Source of the DNA: ATZT02 sp038145175
GTDB lineage: Bacteria; Actinomycetota; Actinomycetes; S36-B12; UBA5976
DNA: 64,000 nt
NCBI GenBank assembly: GCA_038145175.1
Contig: JAYQPE010000005.1
Coordinates: 1-64,000, forward strand
Direction of reading: 5' to 3'
The notes beneath the pieces are model-generated. The model saw only the letters and a list, made by a program, of their open reading frames with translations, had not been told where the DNA came from and made no database searches. Position numbers and translations under genes: made by a program. This document shows, piece after piece, positions 34,318 to 42,952 of this stretch; the first letter of the stretch is position 1, and each line of letters begins with the position of its first letter.

Positions 34318-35538
34318 TTAGTTGCGAATTCTCACACGATCAGGTGTAAGTTCTTCAAGCTTTGTGATTCCTAAGAGTCTCATAGACATTTCAATTTCTG
34401 ATTTGAGCAATTGCACTACTCTTTCAACCCCTAATTCTCCCCCAGCCATCAGACCATACAAATAAGCTCTACCAACTAAAACAGCATTTGCACCCATTCC
34501 AATTGCAGCCAAAATGTCAGTGCCAGACATAACACCACCATCAATTAGAACTGTCATGTCTTTTCCAACTGCTTTTCTAACTTCTGGAAGAAGTTCTAAG
34601 GGCACAGGTGCTTTATCCATTTGTCTTCCACCATGAGTTGAAAGAATAATTCCATCAACGCCTGCATCTTTTAGCATCACAGCATCTTCAACTGATTGCA
34701 CACCTTTAATTAATAATTTTCCATTCCAAATTGTTTTTAGCCATTTAATGTCTTCTAAAGTGATTGAGGGATCAAATATTTTGGATAATAAATCAGCAAC
34801 TGTGCCACCACTATCGTTCATATCAAGGGAGGCAAAAACTAAAGGTTCTGTGGTTAAAAGATTTCCCCACCATTTTGGATATTTAGCCATATCGAGCAAC
34901 GTTTTTAAAGTAAGTTTAGGAGGAATTGTTAAACCATTTTTAACATCTCGATATCGAACTCCACCAACTACTGTGTCAACTGTTAATACAATTGCTTCAA
35001 AACCTGAATTTTTTACGCGAGCAACTAATTTTTCATTAGGTTCTCTTTCACGTCTTACATATAACTGATACCAACGTCTAACATCTGGCACTTCTTTAGC
35101 TAAATCTTCAGGAGAAGTTGTACCAAGTGTTGATAAGCCGTACAAAATTCCATATTTTTTAGCAACCCTTGCAACAGCAGGCTCACCTTCATAGCCCATC
35201 ATTCTGGTGAAACCAGTTGCAGCAAAAGCAAATGGAAGTGAATTTTTTTGACCTAAAATGTCAACAGATGTATCAACATTTGTTACATCCCTTAAAACTC
35301 GGGGAGAAAATTCAACTTTAGAAAAAACTTCTCTTGCCCTATTTAGACTTGCTTCAGAACCAGATGCGCCATCGGTGTAATCAAAGACAGATCTAGGTGT
35401 TCTTTTGGATGCTTGTTCACGCAAATCCCAAATATTAGTAGCTTTTGCAAGTCTTACTTGTTTTCTATTTAGGTTTGGCCAGCGAAATCCTATTAAAGAA
35501 ATTACCTCTTTAGGTCTAGGAAATCTGCGCTTAACCAT
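34318..35538 (-). CDS. FMN-dependent alpha-hydroxy-acid dehydrogenase (L-lactate dehydrogenase-like)
   Basis: This 406-residue TIM-barrel flavoenzyme is of the LldD/glycolate oxidase family. The catalytic His is in STHGGRQMD (about 300-308); LIDGGVMSGTDILAAIGMGA and VGRAYLYGL form the FMN phosphate site. The closest functional guess is quinone-linked L-lactate dehydrogenase. MftD-type enzymes share the fold, but no mycofactocin genes are nearby. It stands alone between two tRNA genes. Confidence 0.88.
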   Translation of the reverse strand: MVKRRFPRPKEVISLIGFRWPNLNRKQVRLAKATNIWDLREQASKRTPRSVFDYTDGASGSEASLNRAREVFSKVEFSPRVLRDVTNVDTSVDILGQKNSLPFAFAATGFTRMMGYEGEPAVARVAKKYGILYGLSTLGTTSPEDLAKEVPDVRRWYQLYVRREREPNEKLVARVKNSGFEAIVLTVDTVVGGVRYRDVKNGLTIPPKLTLKTLLDMAKYPKWWGNLLTTEPLVFASLDMNDSGGTVADLLSKIFDPSITLEDIKWLKTIWNGKLLIKGVQSVEDAVMLKDAGVDGIILSTHGGRQMDKAPVPLELLPEVRKAVGKDMTVLIDGGVMSGTDILAAIGMGANAVLVGRAYLYGLMAGGELGVERVVQLLKSEIEMSMRLLGITKLEELTPDRVRIRN

Positions 35539-35612
35539 TTAGTTCCTCTTTAATTGTTAATCAAAAATTACTACATACTTGTATACAAGTAAGAGGTGGC
35601 GTTTACTTTTTG

Positions 35613-35684
35613 CTGGGGTACTAGGACTCGAACCTAGACAAGCGGATCCAGAAACCGCTGGGCTGCCAATTACCCCATACCCCA
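35613..35684 (-). tRNA. tRNA-Gln (anticodon CTG)
   Basis: This 72-base cloverleaf has a perfect acceptor stem (TGGGGTA with TACCCCA) and anticodon loop TTCTGGA, giving CTG for glutamine. The discriminator base is G, and CCA is not encoded (GCAAAAA follows), so the tail must be added by the CCA enzyme. A T-T juxtaposition closes the anticodon stem. It begins 12 bases after the gltX stop on the same strand, suggesting co-transcription. Confidence 0.93.
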
Positions 35685-35696
35685 CTGGAATTTAAA

Positions 35697-37175
35697 TTAT
35701 TTTTTGATCTGCTGTCGAATTCTTGAAAGAACTTTTTCTTTACCTAAAAGCTCCATTGATTCAAATAATGGTGGAGATACTTTTCTGCCAGTTACTGCCA
35801 CACGAATAGCAGTAAATGCCACTCTGGGCTTTAATCCCATTTGTTGCACAATTACTTTATTGAATTCATCATGTAATTTTTCTGTTTTAAATTCTTCAAT
35901 TGATTCAATAATTTTTATGGCTTCTTCTAAAACTGGTAAGTTTTCATGAGTTAGAGAACTTTCTGCATCCTCATGATTTACTTTAAAATCTTTTTCTTCA
36001 ACTAATAAAAAGCTAAGCATTCCATTTGCTTGGGAAAGTTTTTCTAACCTTTCTTGCACCAGAGGTGTTGCTTTTAAAATCATGTCTATTTGGATATTTG
36101 TGGGTGAATTAGTGAAGAATTTTTCTGAAATTAATTGATTAGTAATTCTACGGGCAAGTTCTTCTGTACTTAATTTTCTAATCCAGTCAGCATTAATTGC
36201 AGTGCATTTCTTAATGTCAAATCTTGCAGGATTTGCACTCACTCTTTTTATATCAAAATTATCTGCCATTTCTTGCATGGAGAAAAATTCAATATCATCA
36301 CCAAATGACCAACCAAGAAGTGCTAAATAGTTAAGTAATCCTTCAGGTAAAAATCCTTCTTTTCGATACATTAAAAGACTTGATTCAGGATCTCGTTTTG
36401 AAAGCTTTTTATTACCTTCACCCATTACGTAAGGTAAATGTCCAAAAACTGGAGTAACTCCTGTGCCAACTCCAATTTGTTTGAAAGCTTCATAAAGAGC
36501 AATTTGTCTCGGTGTTGAAGATAATAGATCTTCTCCTCTTAAGACATGTGTTATTTGCATCAAAGCATCATCTGAAGGATTTACCAGAGTGTAAAGCGGA
36601 TCGCCATTTGCTCTTACTAAAACATAATCTGGAATATGTTCTGGATCAAAACTTAATTCACCTCTTACTAAGTCATTCCAGGTAATAGTTTTATCTGGCA
36701 TTTTAAATCTTAGAACCGGAGTTCTTCCTTTACTTTCAAAATTAATAACTTGCTCACCAGTTAAATTCCTACAATGTCCGTCATAACCTGGAGTTTGGCC
36801 TTTTTCTTTTTGAGCTTTTCTCCTCTCTTCGACTTCCTCTTGAGAGCAATAGCAGTGATAAGCAAATTTATTTTCTAAAAGTTTTTTTGCTATATCTGCA
36901 TAAATTTCTAATCTTTCACTTTGTCGATACGGTCCAAAATCTCCACCAACAACAGGACCCTCATCCCAGTTAAGTCCAAGCCATTTTAATGAATCTAAAA
37001 GTGCGTTATATGACTCTTCACTATCTCTGGCAGCATCTGTATCTTCAATTCGAAAAACAAAAGTTCCTTTATTGTGTCTGGCAAATGCCCAATTAAACAA
37101 AGCTGTTCGAATCATGCCCACATGTGGATCTCCAGTTGGCGATGGACAGAATCTAACGCGAATGTTATTTGACAT
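35697..37175 (-). CDS. gltX: Glutamyl-tRNA synthetase
   Basis: This 492-residue class I synthetase has the HIGH-type motif in PSPTGDPHVG (11-20) and the KMSKS-type motif KKLSKRD near 258. Because gatCAB is also in the window and no glnS is seen, the enzyme is probably non-discriminating: it charges tRNA-Gln with glutamate, which GatCAB then amidates. It overlaps the cimA 3' end by 11 bases, so the isoleucine leader of cimA could also affect it, and tRNA-Gln follows 12 bases downstream. Confidence 0.96.
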   Translation of the reverse strand: MSNNIRVRFCPSPTGDPHVGMIRTALFNWAFARHNKGTFVFRIEDTDAARDSEESYNALLDSLKWLGLNWDEGPVVGGDFGPYRQSERLEIYADIAKKLLENKFAYHCYCSQEEVEERRKAQKEKGQTPGYDGHCRNLTGEQVINFESKGRTPVLRFKMPDKTITWNDLVRGELSFDPEHIPDYVLVRANGDPLYTLVNPSDDALMQITHVLRGEDLLSSTPRQIALYEAFKQIGVGTGVTPVFGHLPYVMGEGNKKLSKRDPESSLLMYRKEGFLPEGLLNYLALLGWSFGDDIEFFSMQEMADNFDIKRVSANPARFDIKKCTAINADWIRKLSTEELARRITNQLISEKFFTNSPTNIQIDMILKATPLVQERLEKLSQANGMLSFLLVEEKDFKVNHEDAESSLTHENLPVLEEAIKIIESIEEFKTEKLHDEFNKVIVQQMGLKPRVAFTAIRVAVTGRKVSPPLFESMELLGKEKVLSRIRQQIKK

Positions 37176-38763
37176 GCGACTTCAATAATCCATAGGTAAC
37201 TGCATCAGAAATTGCATTCCATGAAGCAGCGATAACGTTTTCATGCACACCAACTGTGTCCCATTGATTATTTCCATCACTTGTTTCAATGAGCACTCTG
37301 GTCACTGCTCCTGTTCCTTTTACTCCTTCTAGGATACGAACTTTGTAGTCAATTAATTCTAAATTTCCAATTTCTGGATAAATTTTTTCTAAAGCAGCTC
37401 TTAAGGCTTTATCAAGTGCATTTACAGGACCATTACCTTCAGAAGTTTGTAAAATTCTTTGACCATTTGCTAATACTTTCACAGTTGCATCTGTGGAAAC
37501 TTTTCCATCTTGAGCCTGTTCAACTGTTACTTTCCAAGATTCAACTGTGAAATATTTAGAAGTGTTTTCACCCAATTCATCTCTTAAAAGTAGTTCAAAT
37601 GAAGCATCTGCAGCTTCAAACGTGTAACCACGAGATTCCATATCTTTTACTTTTTCAACAACGTTAGTTAAAACTTCCTTATTACCAGTTAAATCAATAC
37701 CAATTTCTTTTCCTTTTAATTCAATGGAGGCTCGTCCTGCCATATCAGAAACTAAAGTTCTCATATCATTTCCAACTAAATTTGGATCAATGTGTTGGTA
37801 AAGCATTGGATCAATTTTCACAGCACTTGCATGAAGTCCTGCTTTATGTGCAAATGCCGAGAATCCAACATATGGTTGATGTTGATTTGGATTAATATTT
37901 GTTATTTCACTTACCGCATGAGCAATTCTGGTCATTTCTTTAATTGCATCACTTGGCACAACTACTTTTCCTTTTTTCAACTGCAAATTTGCAACGACGC
38001 TAAATAAATTTGCGTTACCACTTCTTTCCCCATAGCCATTCGCAGTTCCTTGAACATGTGTTGCTCCAGCATCAACTGCTGACAAAGTATTTGCCACAGC
38101 ACAATTGGTGTCATCGTGGCAATGAATTCCAATGCGAGCATTTGTGGCATTCAAAACATCGTGCACAACTTGCCCAAGTTGATCTGGAAGCATTCCACCG
38201 TTTGTGTCACAAAGTGCAACAAGTTCTGCACCTGCTTGCATAGCAGTCTTCACAACTTCAACAGCATAATTTTTATTACTGTGATATCCATCAAAAAAGT
38301 GTTCAGCATCTAGAAAAACAGTTCTACCTTCTGAAACTAAATACGAAATTGTGTCTTGAATCATATTTAGGTTTTCATCCAGAGTTGTTTTTAATGCAAG
38401 TTCAACATGCCGATCAAAAGATTTAGCTACTAAAGTAATTACTTTGGCGTTTGAATCAAGTAAAGCTCTTACCAATTGATCATCTTGTGCTTTTACATTT
38501 GGTCTTCTAGTGCTACCAAAAGCTGCTAATGTTGCATTTTTTAGTTTTAAATCAGTTTGTGCTTTTGCAAAAAATTCTGTATCTTTGGGATTTGCTCCTG
38601 GCCATCCACCTTCAATAAATCCCACGCCCAATGAATCAAGATGTCTAGCAATATTTAACTTGTCTTGTACAGAAAGATTTAATCCTTCTTGTTGAGCACC
38701 ATCTCTTAAAGTTGTGTCATAAATATGAAATGCAGCAGGATTAAGTGAATTATCTTTACTCAT
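37165..38763 (-). CDS. cimA: (R)-citramalate synthase CimA
   Basis: CimA condenses pyruvate and acetyl-CoA to citramalate, the first step of the threonine-independent route to 2-ketobutyrate and isoleucine. I start it at the ATG at 38763 (532 residues, MSKDNSLNPAAFHIYD), just after AAAGGA; a longer open frame runs through the attenuator and is not credible. DTTLRDGAQQEG (16-27) and HCHDDTNCA mark the DRE-TIM barrel; the C-terminal 150 residues are the LeuA-type allosteric domain. The protein matches the CimA rather than the LeuA subgroup. An attenuator with an Ile-Ile-Ile leader peptide precedes it. Confidence 0.93.
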   Translation of the reverse strand: MSKDNSLNPAAFHIYDTTLRDGAQQEGLNLSVQDKLNIARHLDSLGVGFIEGGWPGANPKDTEFFAKAQTDLKLKNATLAAFGSTRRPNVKAQDDQLVRALLDSNAKVITLVAKSFDRHVELALKTTLDENLNMIQDTISYLVSEGRTVFLDAEHFFDGYHSNKNYAVEVVKTAMQAGAELVALCDTNGGMLPDQLGQVVHDVLNATNARIGIHCHDDTNCAVANTLSAVDAGATHVQGTANGYGERSGNANLFSVVANLQLKKGKVVVPSDAIKEMTRIAHAVSEITNINPNQHQPYVGFSAFAHKAGLHASAVKIDPMLYQHIDPNLVGNDMRTLVSDMAGRASIELKGKEIGIDLTGNKEVLTNVVEKVKDMESRGYTFEAADASFELLLRDELGENTSKYFTVESWKVTVEQAQDGKVSTDATVKVLANGQRILQTSEGNGPVNALDKALRAALEKIYPEIGNLELIDYKVRILEGVKGTGAVTRVLIETSDGNNQWDTVGVHENVIAASWNAISDAVTYGLLKSHVK

Positions 38764-38785
38764 AAATAAATCCTTTCTGCCAAAC

Positions 38786-38815
38786 AAAAAACCCCTCGCA
38801 GTTTTGCGCGAAGGG
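38786..38815 (-). terminator. Attenuator terminator in the cimA leader
   Basis: CCCTTCGC and GCGAGGGG form an 8-bp stem with an 8-base loop, followed by TTTTTTGTTT on the minus strand: a complete intrinsic terminator 22 bases before the cimA start. Further upstream lie competing GC-rich elements (CGCACAAGTTGTGCG and GGGCAAGTAGCCC) next to the leader peptide stop. Confidence 0.85.
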
Positions 38816-38859
38816 CTGGCACACATTCGTGGGGCTACTTGCCCGCACAACTTGTGCGC

Positions 38860-38886
38860 TTATCTAATAATGATCTGGTACTTCAT
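38860..38886 (-). CDS. Isoleucine-rich leader peptide of cimA
   Basis: This 8-residue open frame reads MKYQIIIR and then stops. Three consecutive Ile codons (ATC ATT ATT) end four bases before the stop codon, and the frame lies 45 bases upstream of an intrinsic terminator in front of cimA. The arrangement is that of a ribosome-mediated attenuator: stalling at Ile codons when charged tRNA-Ile is scarce would free an antiterminator. No strong ribosome-binding sequence is visible. Confidence 0.7.
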   Translation of the reverse strand: MKYQIIIR

Positions 38887-38935
38887 TGGTTCTAAGTTTG
38901 CCTCATCCTCTAGGTAAAGATTAAAACTGGGGGTC

Positions 38936-40021
38936 TTAACCTACGTTTAACGTCCATTGGTGTTCATCTTTTGCTATACCAGTTTGAATATCTAATAAAG
39001 CATCGCGAAGTTTAGAAGTTACTGGACCTGTTTCTCCTGAGCCAACTTGGAATTGGCCATCTTTTGATTTAACTGTGCCAATTGGGGTAATTACTGCAGC
39101 GGTACCGCAAGCAAAGACTTCAGTTATTTCTCCGGATTCGCAACCTTTTTTCCAATCTTCAACACTTATTCTTGCTTCACTTGAAGTTAAATCTAAATCT
39201 TTTGCCAAAGTTAAAATTGAATCTCTAGTGATTCCAGCAAGTAAAGATCCTGTTAATTCTGGAGTGATAATTTTATTTTGTTTTCCATAAACAAAATATA
39301 AATTCATTCCTCCCATTTCTTCAATCCAGCGTCTTTCAATTGCATCTAGCCACACAACTTGATCACAACCTTCTTGAGCTGCTTTTGCTTGAGCTATCAA
39401 TGAAGCGGCATAATTTCCAGCAAATTTTGCCTCCCCTGTTCCACCAGGTGCAGCTCTTACATATTCAGTACTTAGCCAGACAGAAACTGGTTTTAATCCT
39501 TTTGGAAAATAAGCACCAGCAGGAGAAGCGATTAACATAAATAAATATTTGTTTGCAGGTCTTACTCCTAAACCAACTTCGGTGGCAAACATAAAAGGTC
39601 TTAGGTATAAAGATTTTTCTCTATCTTCTGGAACCCAATTTTTATCAACTGAGATTAATTCTTTGATAGCTTGTACAAATAAATCTTCTGGCATTTCTGG
39701 CATTGCCATTCTTTTTGCACTTCTGGCAAATCGTTTGGCATTTTCAACTGGTCTAAAAGTTTTGATTGAGCCATCTTTATGTCGATATGCTTTTAGGCCT
39801 TCAAATATTGCTTGACCGTAATGCAAGGTCATATTGGCAGGATCTACTTCTAATTTTGCATATGGCACAACTCGTGGATTTATAAAACCTTTATCTTGTT
39901 CCCAATCAATTAACACCATGTGATCGGTGAAGTGTTTTCCAAAGCCAGGATTATCAAGAATTTCTTTTCTTTGAGAATCAGACTTAGTTGAATTATTTTT
40001 TGTGACACTAAAATTTGTCAT
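38936..40021 (-). CDS. ilvE: Branched-chain amino acid aminotransferase
   Basis: This fold-type IV PLP enzyme performs the last step for Leu, Ile and Val. The 361-residue protein has the PLP lysine region GEAKFAGNYAAS (about residue 200), YLRPFMFATE, and FACGTAAVITPIG, which are family motifs. It is the long (class II BCAT) form normal in actinobacteria. Its start overlaps the leuB stop by 4 bases. The cimA leader begins 50 bases after its stop. Confidence 0.95.
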   Translation of the reverse strand: MTNFSVTKNNSTKSDSQRKEILDNPGFGKHFTDHMVLIDWEQDKGFINPRVVPYAKLEVDPANMTLHYGQAIFEGLKAYRHKDGSIKTFRPVENAKRFARSAKRMAMPEMPEDLFVQAIKELISVDKNWVPEDREKSLYLRPFMFATEVGLGVRPANKYLFMLIASPAGAYFPKGLKPVSVWLSTEYVRAAPGGTGEAKFAGNYAASLIAQAKAAQEGCDQVVWLDAIERRWIEEMGGMNLYFVYGKQNKIITPELTGSLLAGITRDSILTLAKDLDLTSSEARISVEDWKKGCESGEITEVFACGTAAVITPIGTVKSKDGQFQVGSGETGPVTSKLRDALLDIQTGIAKDEHQWTLNVG

Positions 40022-41049
40022 AAGTTAACCAATTTAGCGATTGCATCTCCTATTTCAAATGTGCTTCGCTTTGTTTGTCCTCTACTTGCTAAATCTTTAG
40101 AAACAGCATCTTCTATTTTCTTTGCCAACAAATCTTGTCCAAGATGTGACAACATCATTGATGCACTCATGATGGCAGCTGTTGGATCTGCAATTGCTTT
40201 TCCAGCAATATCAGGTGCTGAACCATGAACTGGTTCAAACATAGAAGGAGAAGTTTTTTCAGGATTTATATTTCCACTAGCAGCAAGCCCAATGCCACCA
40301 GCAATAGCTGCGCCAATGTCTGTCAAGATATCGCCAAATAAATTATCTGTTACTACAACATCAAATTTTTCAGGATTTGTGACAAAAAACATTGAGGCTG
40401 CATCTACGTGTTGATAATCAGTTTTAACGTCAGGAAATTCTTTCGAAACATTTTCAAAAGTTCTTTTCCACAAATCACCAGCAAAAACTAAAACGTTTGC
40501 TTTGTGTACCAAGGTTAGATGATTTCTTCTTTTTTGTGCTCTATTAAATGCATCTCTAATTACTCTTTCAGCGCCTTTGGCAGTATTTAAAGATTCTTCC
40601 GTTGCAACTTCATCTTTGGTGTTTTTTCTTAACACACCACCAGAGCCAACATAAGCGCCTTCAGTGCCTTCTCTTACGACAACCATGTCGATATCTTTTG
40701 TAGTTTTACCTGCTAAAGGAGTAGTAACTCCTGGAAAAAGTTTTACAGGTCTTAAATTGACATAGTGATCAAGGACAAATCTTAGTTTTAATAAAAGTCC
40801 ACGTTCTAAAATTCCTGGAGCCACTTTTGGATCCCCTACTGCACCTAACAAGATTGCATCAAATTTTCTTAATTCATCAATTACTGAATCCGGTAATGTT
40901 TCACCAGTCTTTAAATAACGAGCAGCACCAAGATCGTAAGTTTGTTTTTCAAGTTTTACACCAGTTGCATCTAAAACTTTGCATGCTTCATTAACCACTT
41001 CGGATCCAATTCCATCACCTGGAATTAACGCAATTCGAAAGGAAGACAT
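40018..41049 (-). CDS. leuB: 3-isopropylmalate dehydrogenase
   Basis: LeuB oxidises and decarboxylates 3-isopropylmalate with NAD; the same enzyme class handles the methylmalate intermediate of the citramalate route. The 343-residue protein opens with IALIPGDGIGSEVV and has VVTDNLFGDILTDIGAAIAGGIG (in two pieces), the metal/substrate signature, and EPVHGSAPDIAGK. It forms an operon with ilvE and reads divergently from the leuA leader. Confidence 0.95.
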   Translation of the reverse strand: MSSFRIALIPGDGIGSEVVNEACKVLDATGVKLEKQTYDLGAARYLKTGETLPDSVIDELRKFDAILLGAVGDPKVAPGILERGLLLKLRFVLDHYVNLRPVKLFPGVTTPLAGKTTKDIDMVVVREGTEGAYVGSGGVLRKNTKDEVATEESLNTAKGAERVIRDAFNRAQKRRNHLTLVHKANVLVFAGDLWKRTFENVSKEFPDVKTDYQHVDAASMFFVTNPEKFDVVVTDNLFGDILTDIGAAIAGGIGLAASGNINPEKTSPSMFEPVHGSAPDIAGKAIADPTAAIMSASMMLSHLGQDLLAKKIEDAVSKDLASRGQTKRSTFEIGDAIAKLVNL

Positions 41050-41092
41050 AATAAATACAAGCGTAGGGCTGCGCTACTTTTTTATCTCCTGC

Positions 41093-41098
41093 TACCCT
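41093..41098 (+). promoter_or_regulatory. Possible -10 element for the leuA leader transcript
   Basis: TACCCT matches TANNNT and lies 9 bases before the ATG of the Leu leader peptide, so the transcript would start about 3 bases before that ATG. No -35 element is clear. Confidence 0.4.
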
Positions 41099-41107
41099 TT
41101 ATTAATA

Positions 41108-41149
41108 ATGATTCGTTGCTTACTACTTCATAGCCGCAGCGAGGCCTAA
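41108..41149 (+). CDS. Leucine-rich leader peptide of leuA
   Basis: This 13-residue open frame reads MIRCLLLHSRSEA. Three consecutive Leu codons (TTA CTA CTT) sit upstream of a large hairpin, 88 bases before leuA. TTA and CTA are the kind of codons expected to sense low charged tRNA-Leu. Leu-rich leader peptides before leuA are known in actinobacteria. The start lacks a ribosome-binding sequence, consistent with near-leaderless translation. Confidence 0.8.
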   Translation: MIRCLLLHSRSEA

Positions 41150-41213
41150 CGACTGGCCTCCTCGCTGCGGGAGTTAGTCATTTGCTGGTCGCAAAAGATT
41201 TTTTCCGACTAGC
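41134..41213 (+). promoter_or_regulatory. leuA leader hairpins (leucine attenuation element)
   Basis: CCGCAGCGAG (41134-41143) and CTCGCTGCGG (41161-41170) form a perfect 10-bp stem. An alternative pairs CTAAC (41146-41150) with GTTAG (41173-41177) plus CTCC with GGAG inside, so the two are mutually exclusive. A second stem, GCTGGTCG (41184-41191) with CGACTAGC (41206-41213), ends 23 bases before leuA. The only U-run is in its loop, so control is more likely at translation than by intrinsic termination. Confidence 0.65.
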
Positions 41214-41236
41214 CACTAAAGAGGTAAGAAGTAAAA

Positions 41237-42952
41237 ATGAAAAATAATAATCAAAAACCTTCTCCGATGAAATTTCATCGTTATGAAGCTTTTAAACCAA
41301 TCGAATTAACAGATAGAACCTGGCCTAATAACAAAATCGTCAAAGCGCCTCGTTGGTGTGCTGTTGATTTAAGGGATGGAAACCAAGCACTAATTGATCC
41401 GATGACACCATCTCGAAAAAAGAAAATGTTCGAATTACTCGTAAAAATGGGTTATAAGGAAATAGAGGTTGGTTTTCCAGCAGCTAGCCAAACTGATTTT
41501 GATTTCGTAAGACAATTAATAAAAGAAGATCTGATTCCAGATGATGTCGTAATTCAAGTTTTAACTCAAGCACGCGAACACTTAATTGGGCGAACTTATG
41601 AGTCACTAGAGGGTGCCAAACAAGCAATAGTACATGTTTATAACTCAACTTCTACTTTACAAAGAAGAGTTGTATTTGATCTTGATAAAGATGGCATAAA
41701 AGATATTGCAGTAAATGGTGCTCGTTTGGTTGCTAAATATGCAGAGCAAATGGGAGAAACTGAAATATTTTTTGAATATTCTCCTGAATCATTTACAGGA
41801 ACTGAATTAGAATATGCTGCAGAAGTTTGTAATGCTGTAAATGATGTGTGGCAACCAACTATAGATCGCCCCACAATTATTAATCTTCCTGCAACAGTTG
41901 AAATGGCTTCGCCAAATGTTTATGCAGATTCAATTGAATGGATGAATCGAAATCTTAATAATAGAGATTCGGTAATTCTTTCACTTCATCCTCATAATGA
42001 TCGTGGTACCGCAGTTGCTGCCGCGGAGTTAGGTTATTTAGCTGGTGCTGATCGAATTGAAGGTTGTTTATTTGGCAATGGGGAAAGAACTGGAAATGTG
42101 TGTTTAGTAACCCTTGGTTTAAATTTATTTAGTCAAGGAATTGATCCTCAAATTGATTTTAGTGATATAGATGAAATCAAACGAACTGTTGAATATTGCA
42201 ATCAATTACCAGTTAATGAAAGACATCCTTATGGTGGCGATTTAGTGTTCACAGCATTTTCAGGTTCACATCAAGATGCAATTAATAAAGGCTTAAAAGC
42301 TTTACAAAAAGATGCTGATCAAAATAGAGAAGAAGTTGATAATTTTAAATGGCAAGTTCCATATCTTCCAATAGATCCTAAAGATGTAGGAAGAACTTAT
42401 GAAGCAGTTATTAGAGTTAACTCTCAATCTGGAAAAGGTGGAGTTGCCTACATTATGAAGACAGAACACCAACTTGATTTACCAAGAAAATTACAAATCG
42501 AATTTTCACAAGTAATTCAAAAAGTAACAGACACTGAAGGTGGCGAAGTTACACCTAATGAAATGTGGGAAGTATTTAAAGATGAATATCTTCCTAATCC
42601 TGCAAAACCATGGGGCAGATTCTCACTAGTTTCAGTTGCCCAAGATTCTGCAGTTGATGGTGACACTTCTTTAACAGCAACAATTAAAGATAATGGGAAG
42701 GAAATTGTGATTAAAGGTGTGGGCAATGGACCAATTGCAGCTTTTTGTAACGCTCTAGAAACTCATGGAATAAGTCTTCGAGTACTTGACTACCATGAAC
42801 ATGCTTTATCTTCTGGTGGAGATGCTCAAGCTGCTGCCTATTTAGAATGTTCTATAAATTCAAGAACTTTATTTGGCGTGGGAATTGATCCAAGTATTGT
42901 CACTTCTTCTTTGAAAGCCATAATTAGCGCAGTGAATAGAGCAAGTCGTTAA
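41237..42952 (+). CDS. leuA: 2-isopropylmalate synthase
   Basis: LeuA condenses 2-ketoisovalerate with acetyl-CoA, the committed step of leucine synthesis. The 571-residue protein is of the long mycobacterial type: N-terminal FKPIELTDRTWP and APRWCAVDLRDGNQALIDPM, a DRE-TIM barrel with SLHPHNDRGTAVA, and a C-terminal regulatory domain (about 430-571) that binds leucine. AGAGGTAAG lies before the ATG. It is preceded by a Leu leader peptide and hairpins and converges on serA with a 4-base overlap. Confidence 0.95.
   Translation: MKNNNQKPSPMKFHRYEAFKPIELTDRTWPNNKIVKAPRWCAVDLRDGNQALIDPMTPSRKKKMFELLVKMGYKEIEVGFPAASQTDFDFVRQLIKEDLIPDDVVIQVLTQAREHLIGRTYESLEGAKQAIVHVYNSTSTLQRRVVFDLDKDGIKDIAVNGARLVAKYAEQMGETEIFFEYSPESFTGTELEYAAEVCNAVNDVWQPTIDRPTIINLPATVEMASPNVYADSIEWMNRNLNNRDSVILSLHPHNDRGTAVAAAELGYLAGADRIEGCLFGNGERTGNVCLVTLGLNLFSQGIDPQIDFSDIDEIKRTVEYCNQLPVNERHPYGGDLVFTAFSGSHQDAINKGLKALQKDADQNREEVDNFKWQVPYLPIDPKDVGRTYEAVIRVNSQSGKGGVAYIMKTEHQLDLPRKLQIEFSQVIQKVTDTEGGEVTPNEMWEVFKDEYLPNPAKPWGRFSLVSVAQDSAVDGDTSLTATIKDNGKEIVIKGVGNGPIAAFCNALETHGISLRVLDYHEHALSSGGDAQAAAYLECSINSRTLFGVGIDPSIVTSSLKAIISAVNRASR

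Noticed and set aside
34318..35538. Mycofactocin-associated MftD instead of lactate dehydrogenase
   Set aside because: No other mycofactocin genes are in the neighbourhood; family-level call only.
38764..38850. Longer CimA beginning upstream in the leader
   Set aside because: The extra codons run through the terminator hairpin and their product is unlike the family; the ATG at 38763 has a ribosome-binding sequence.
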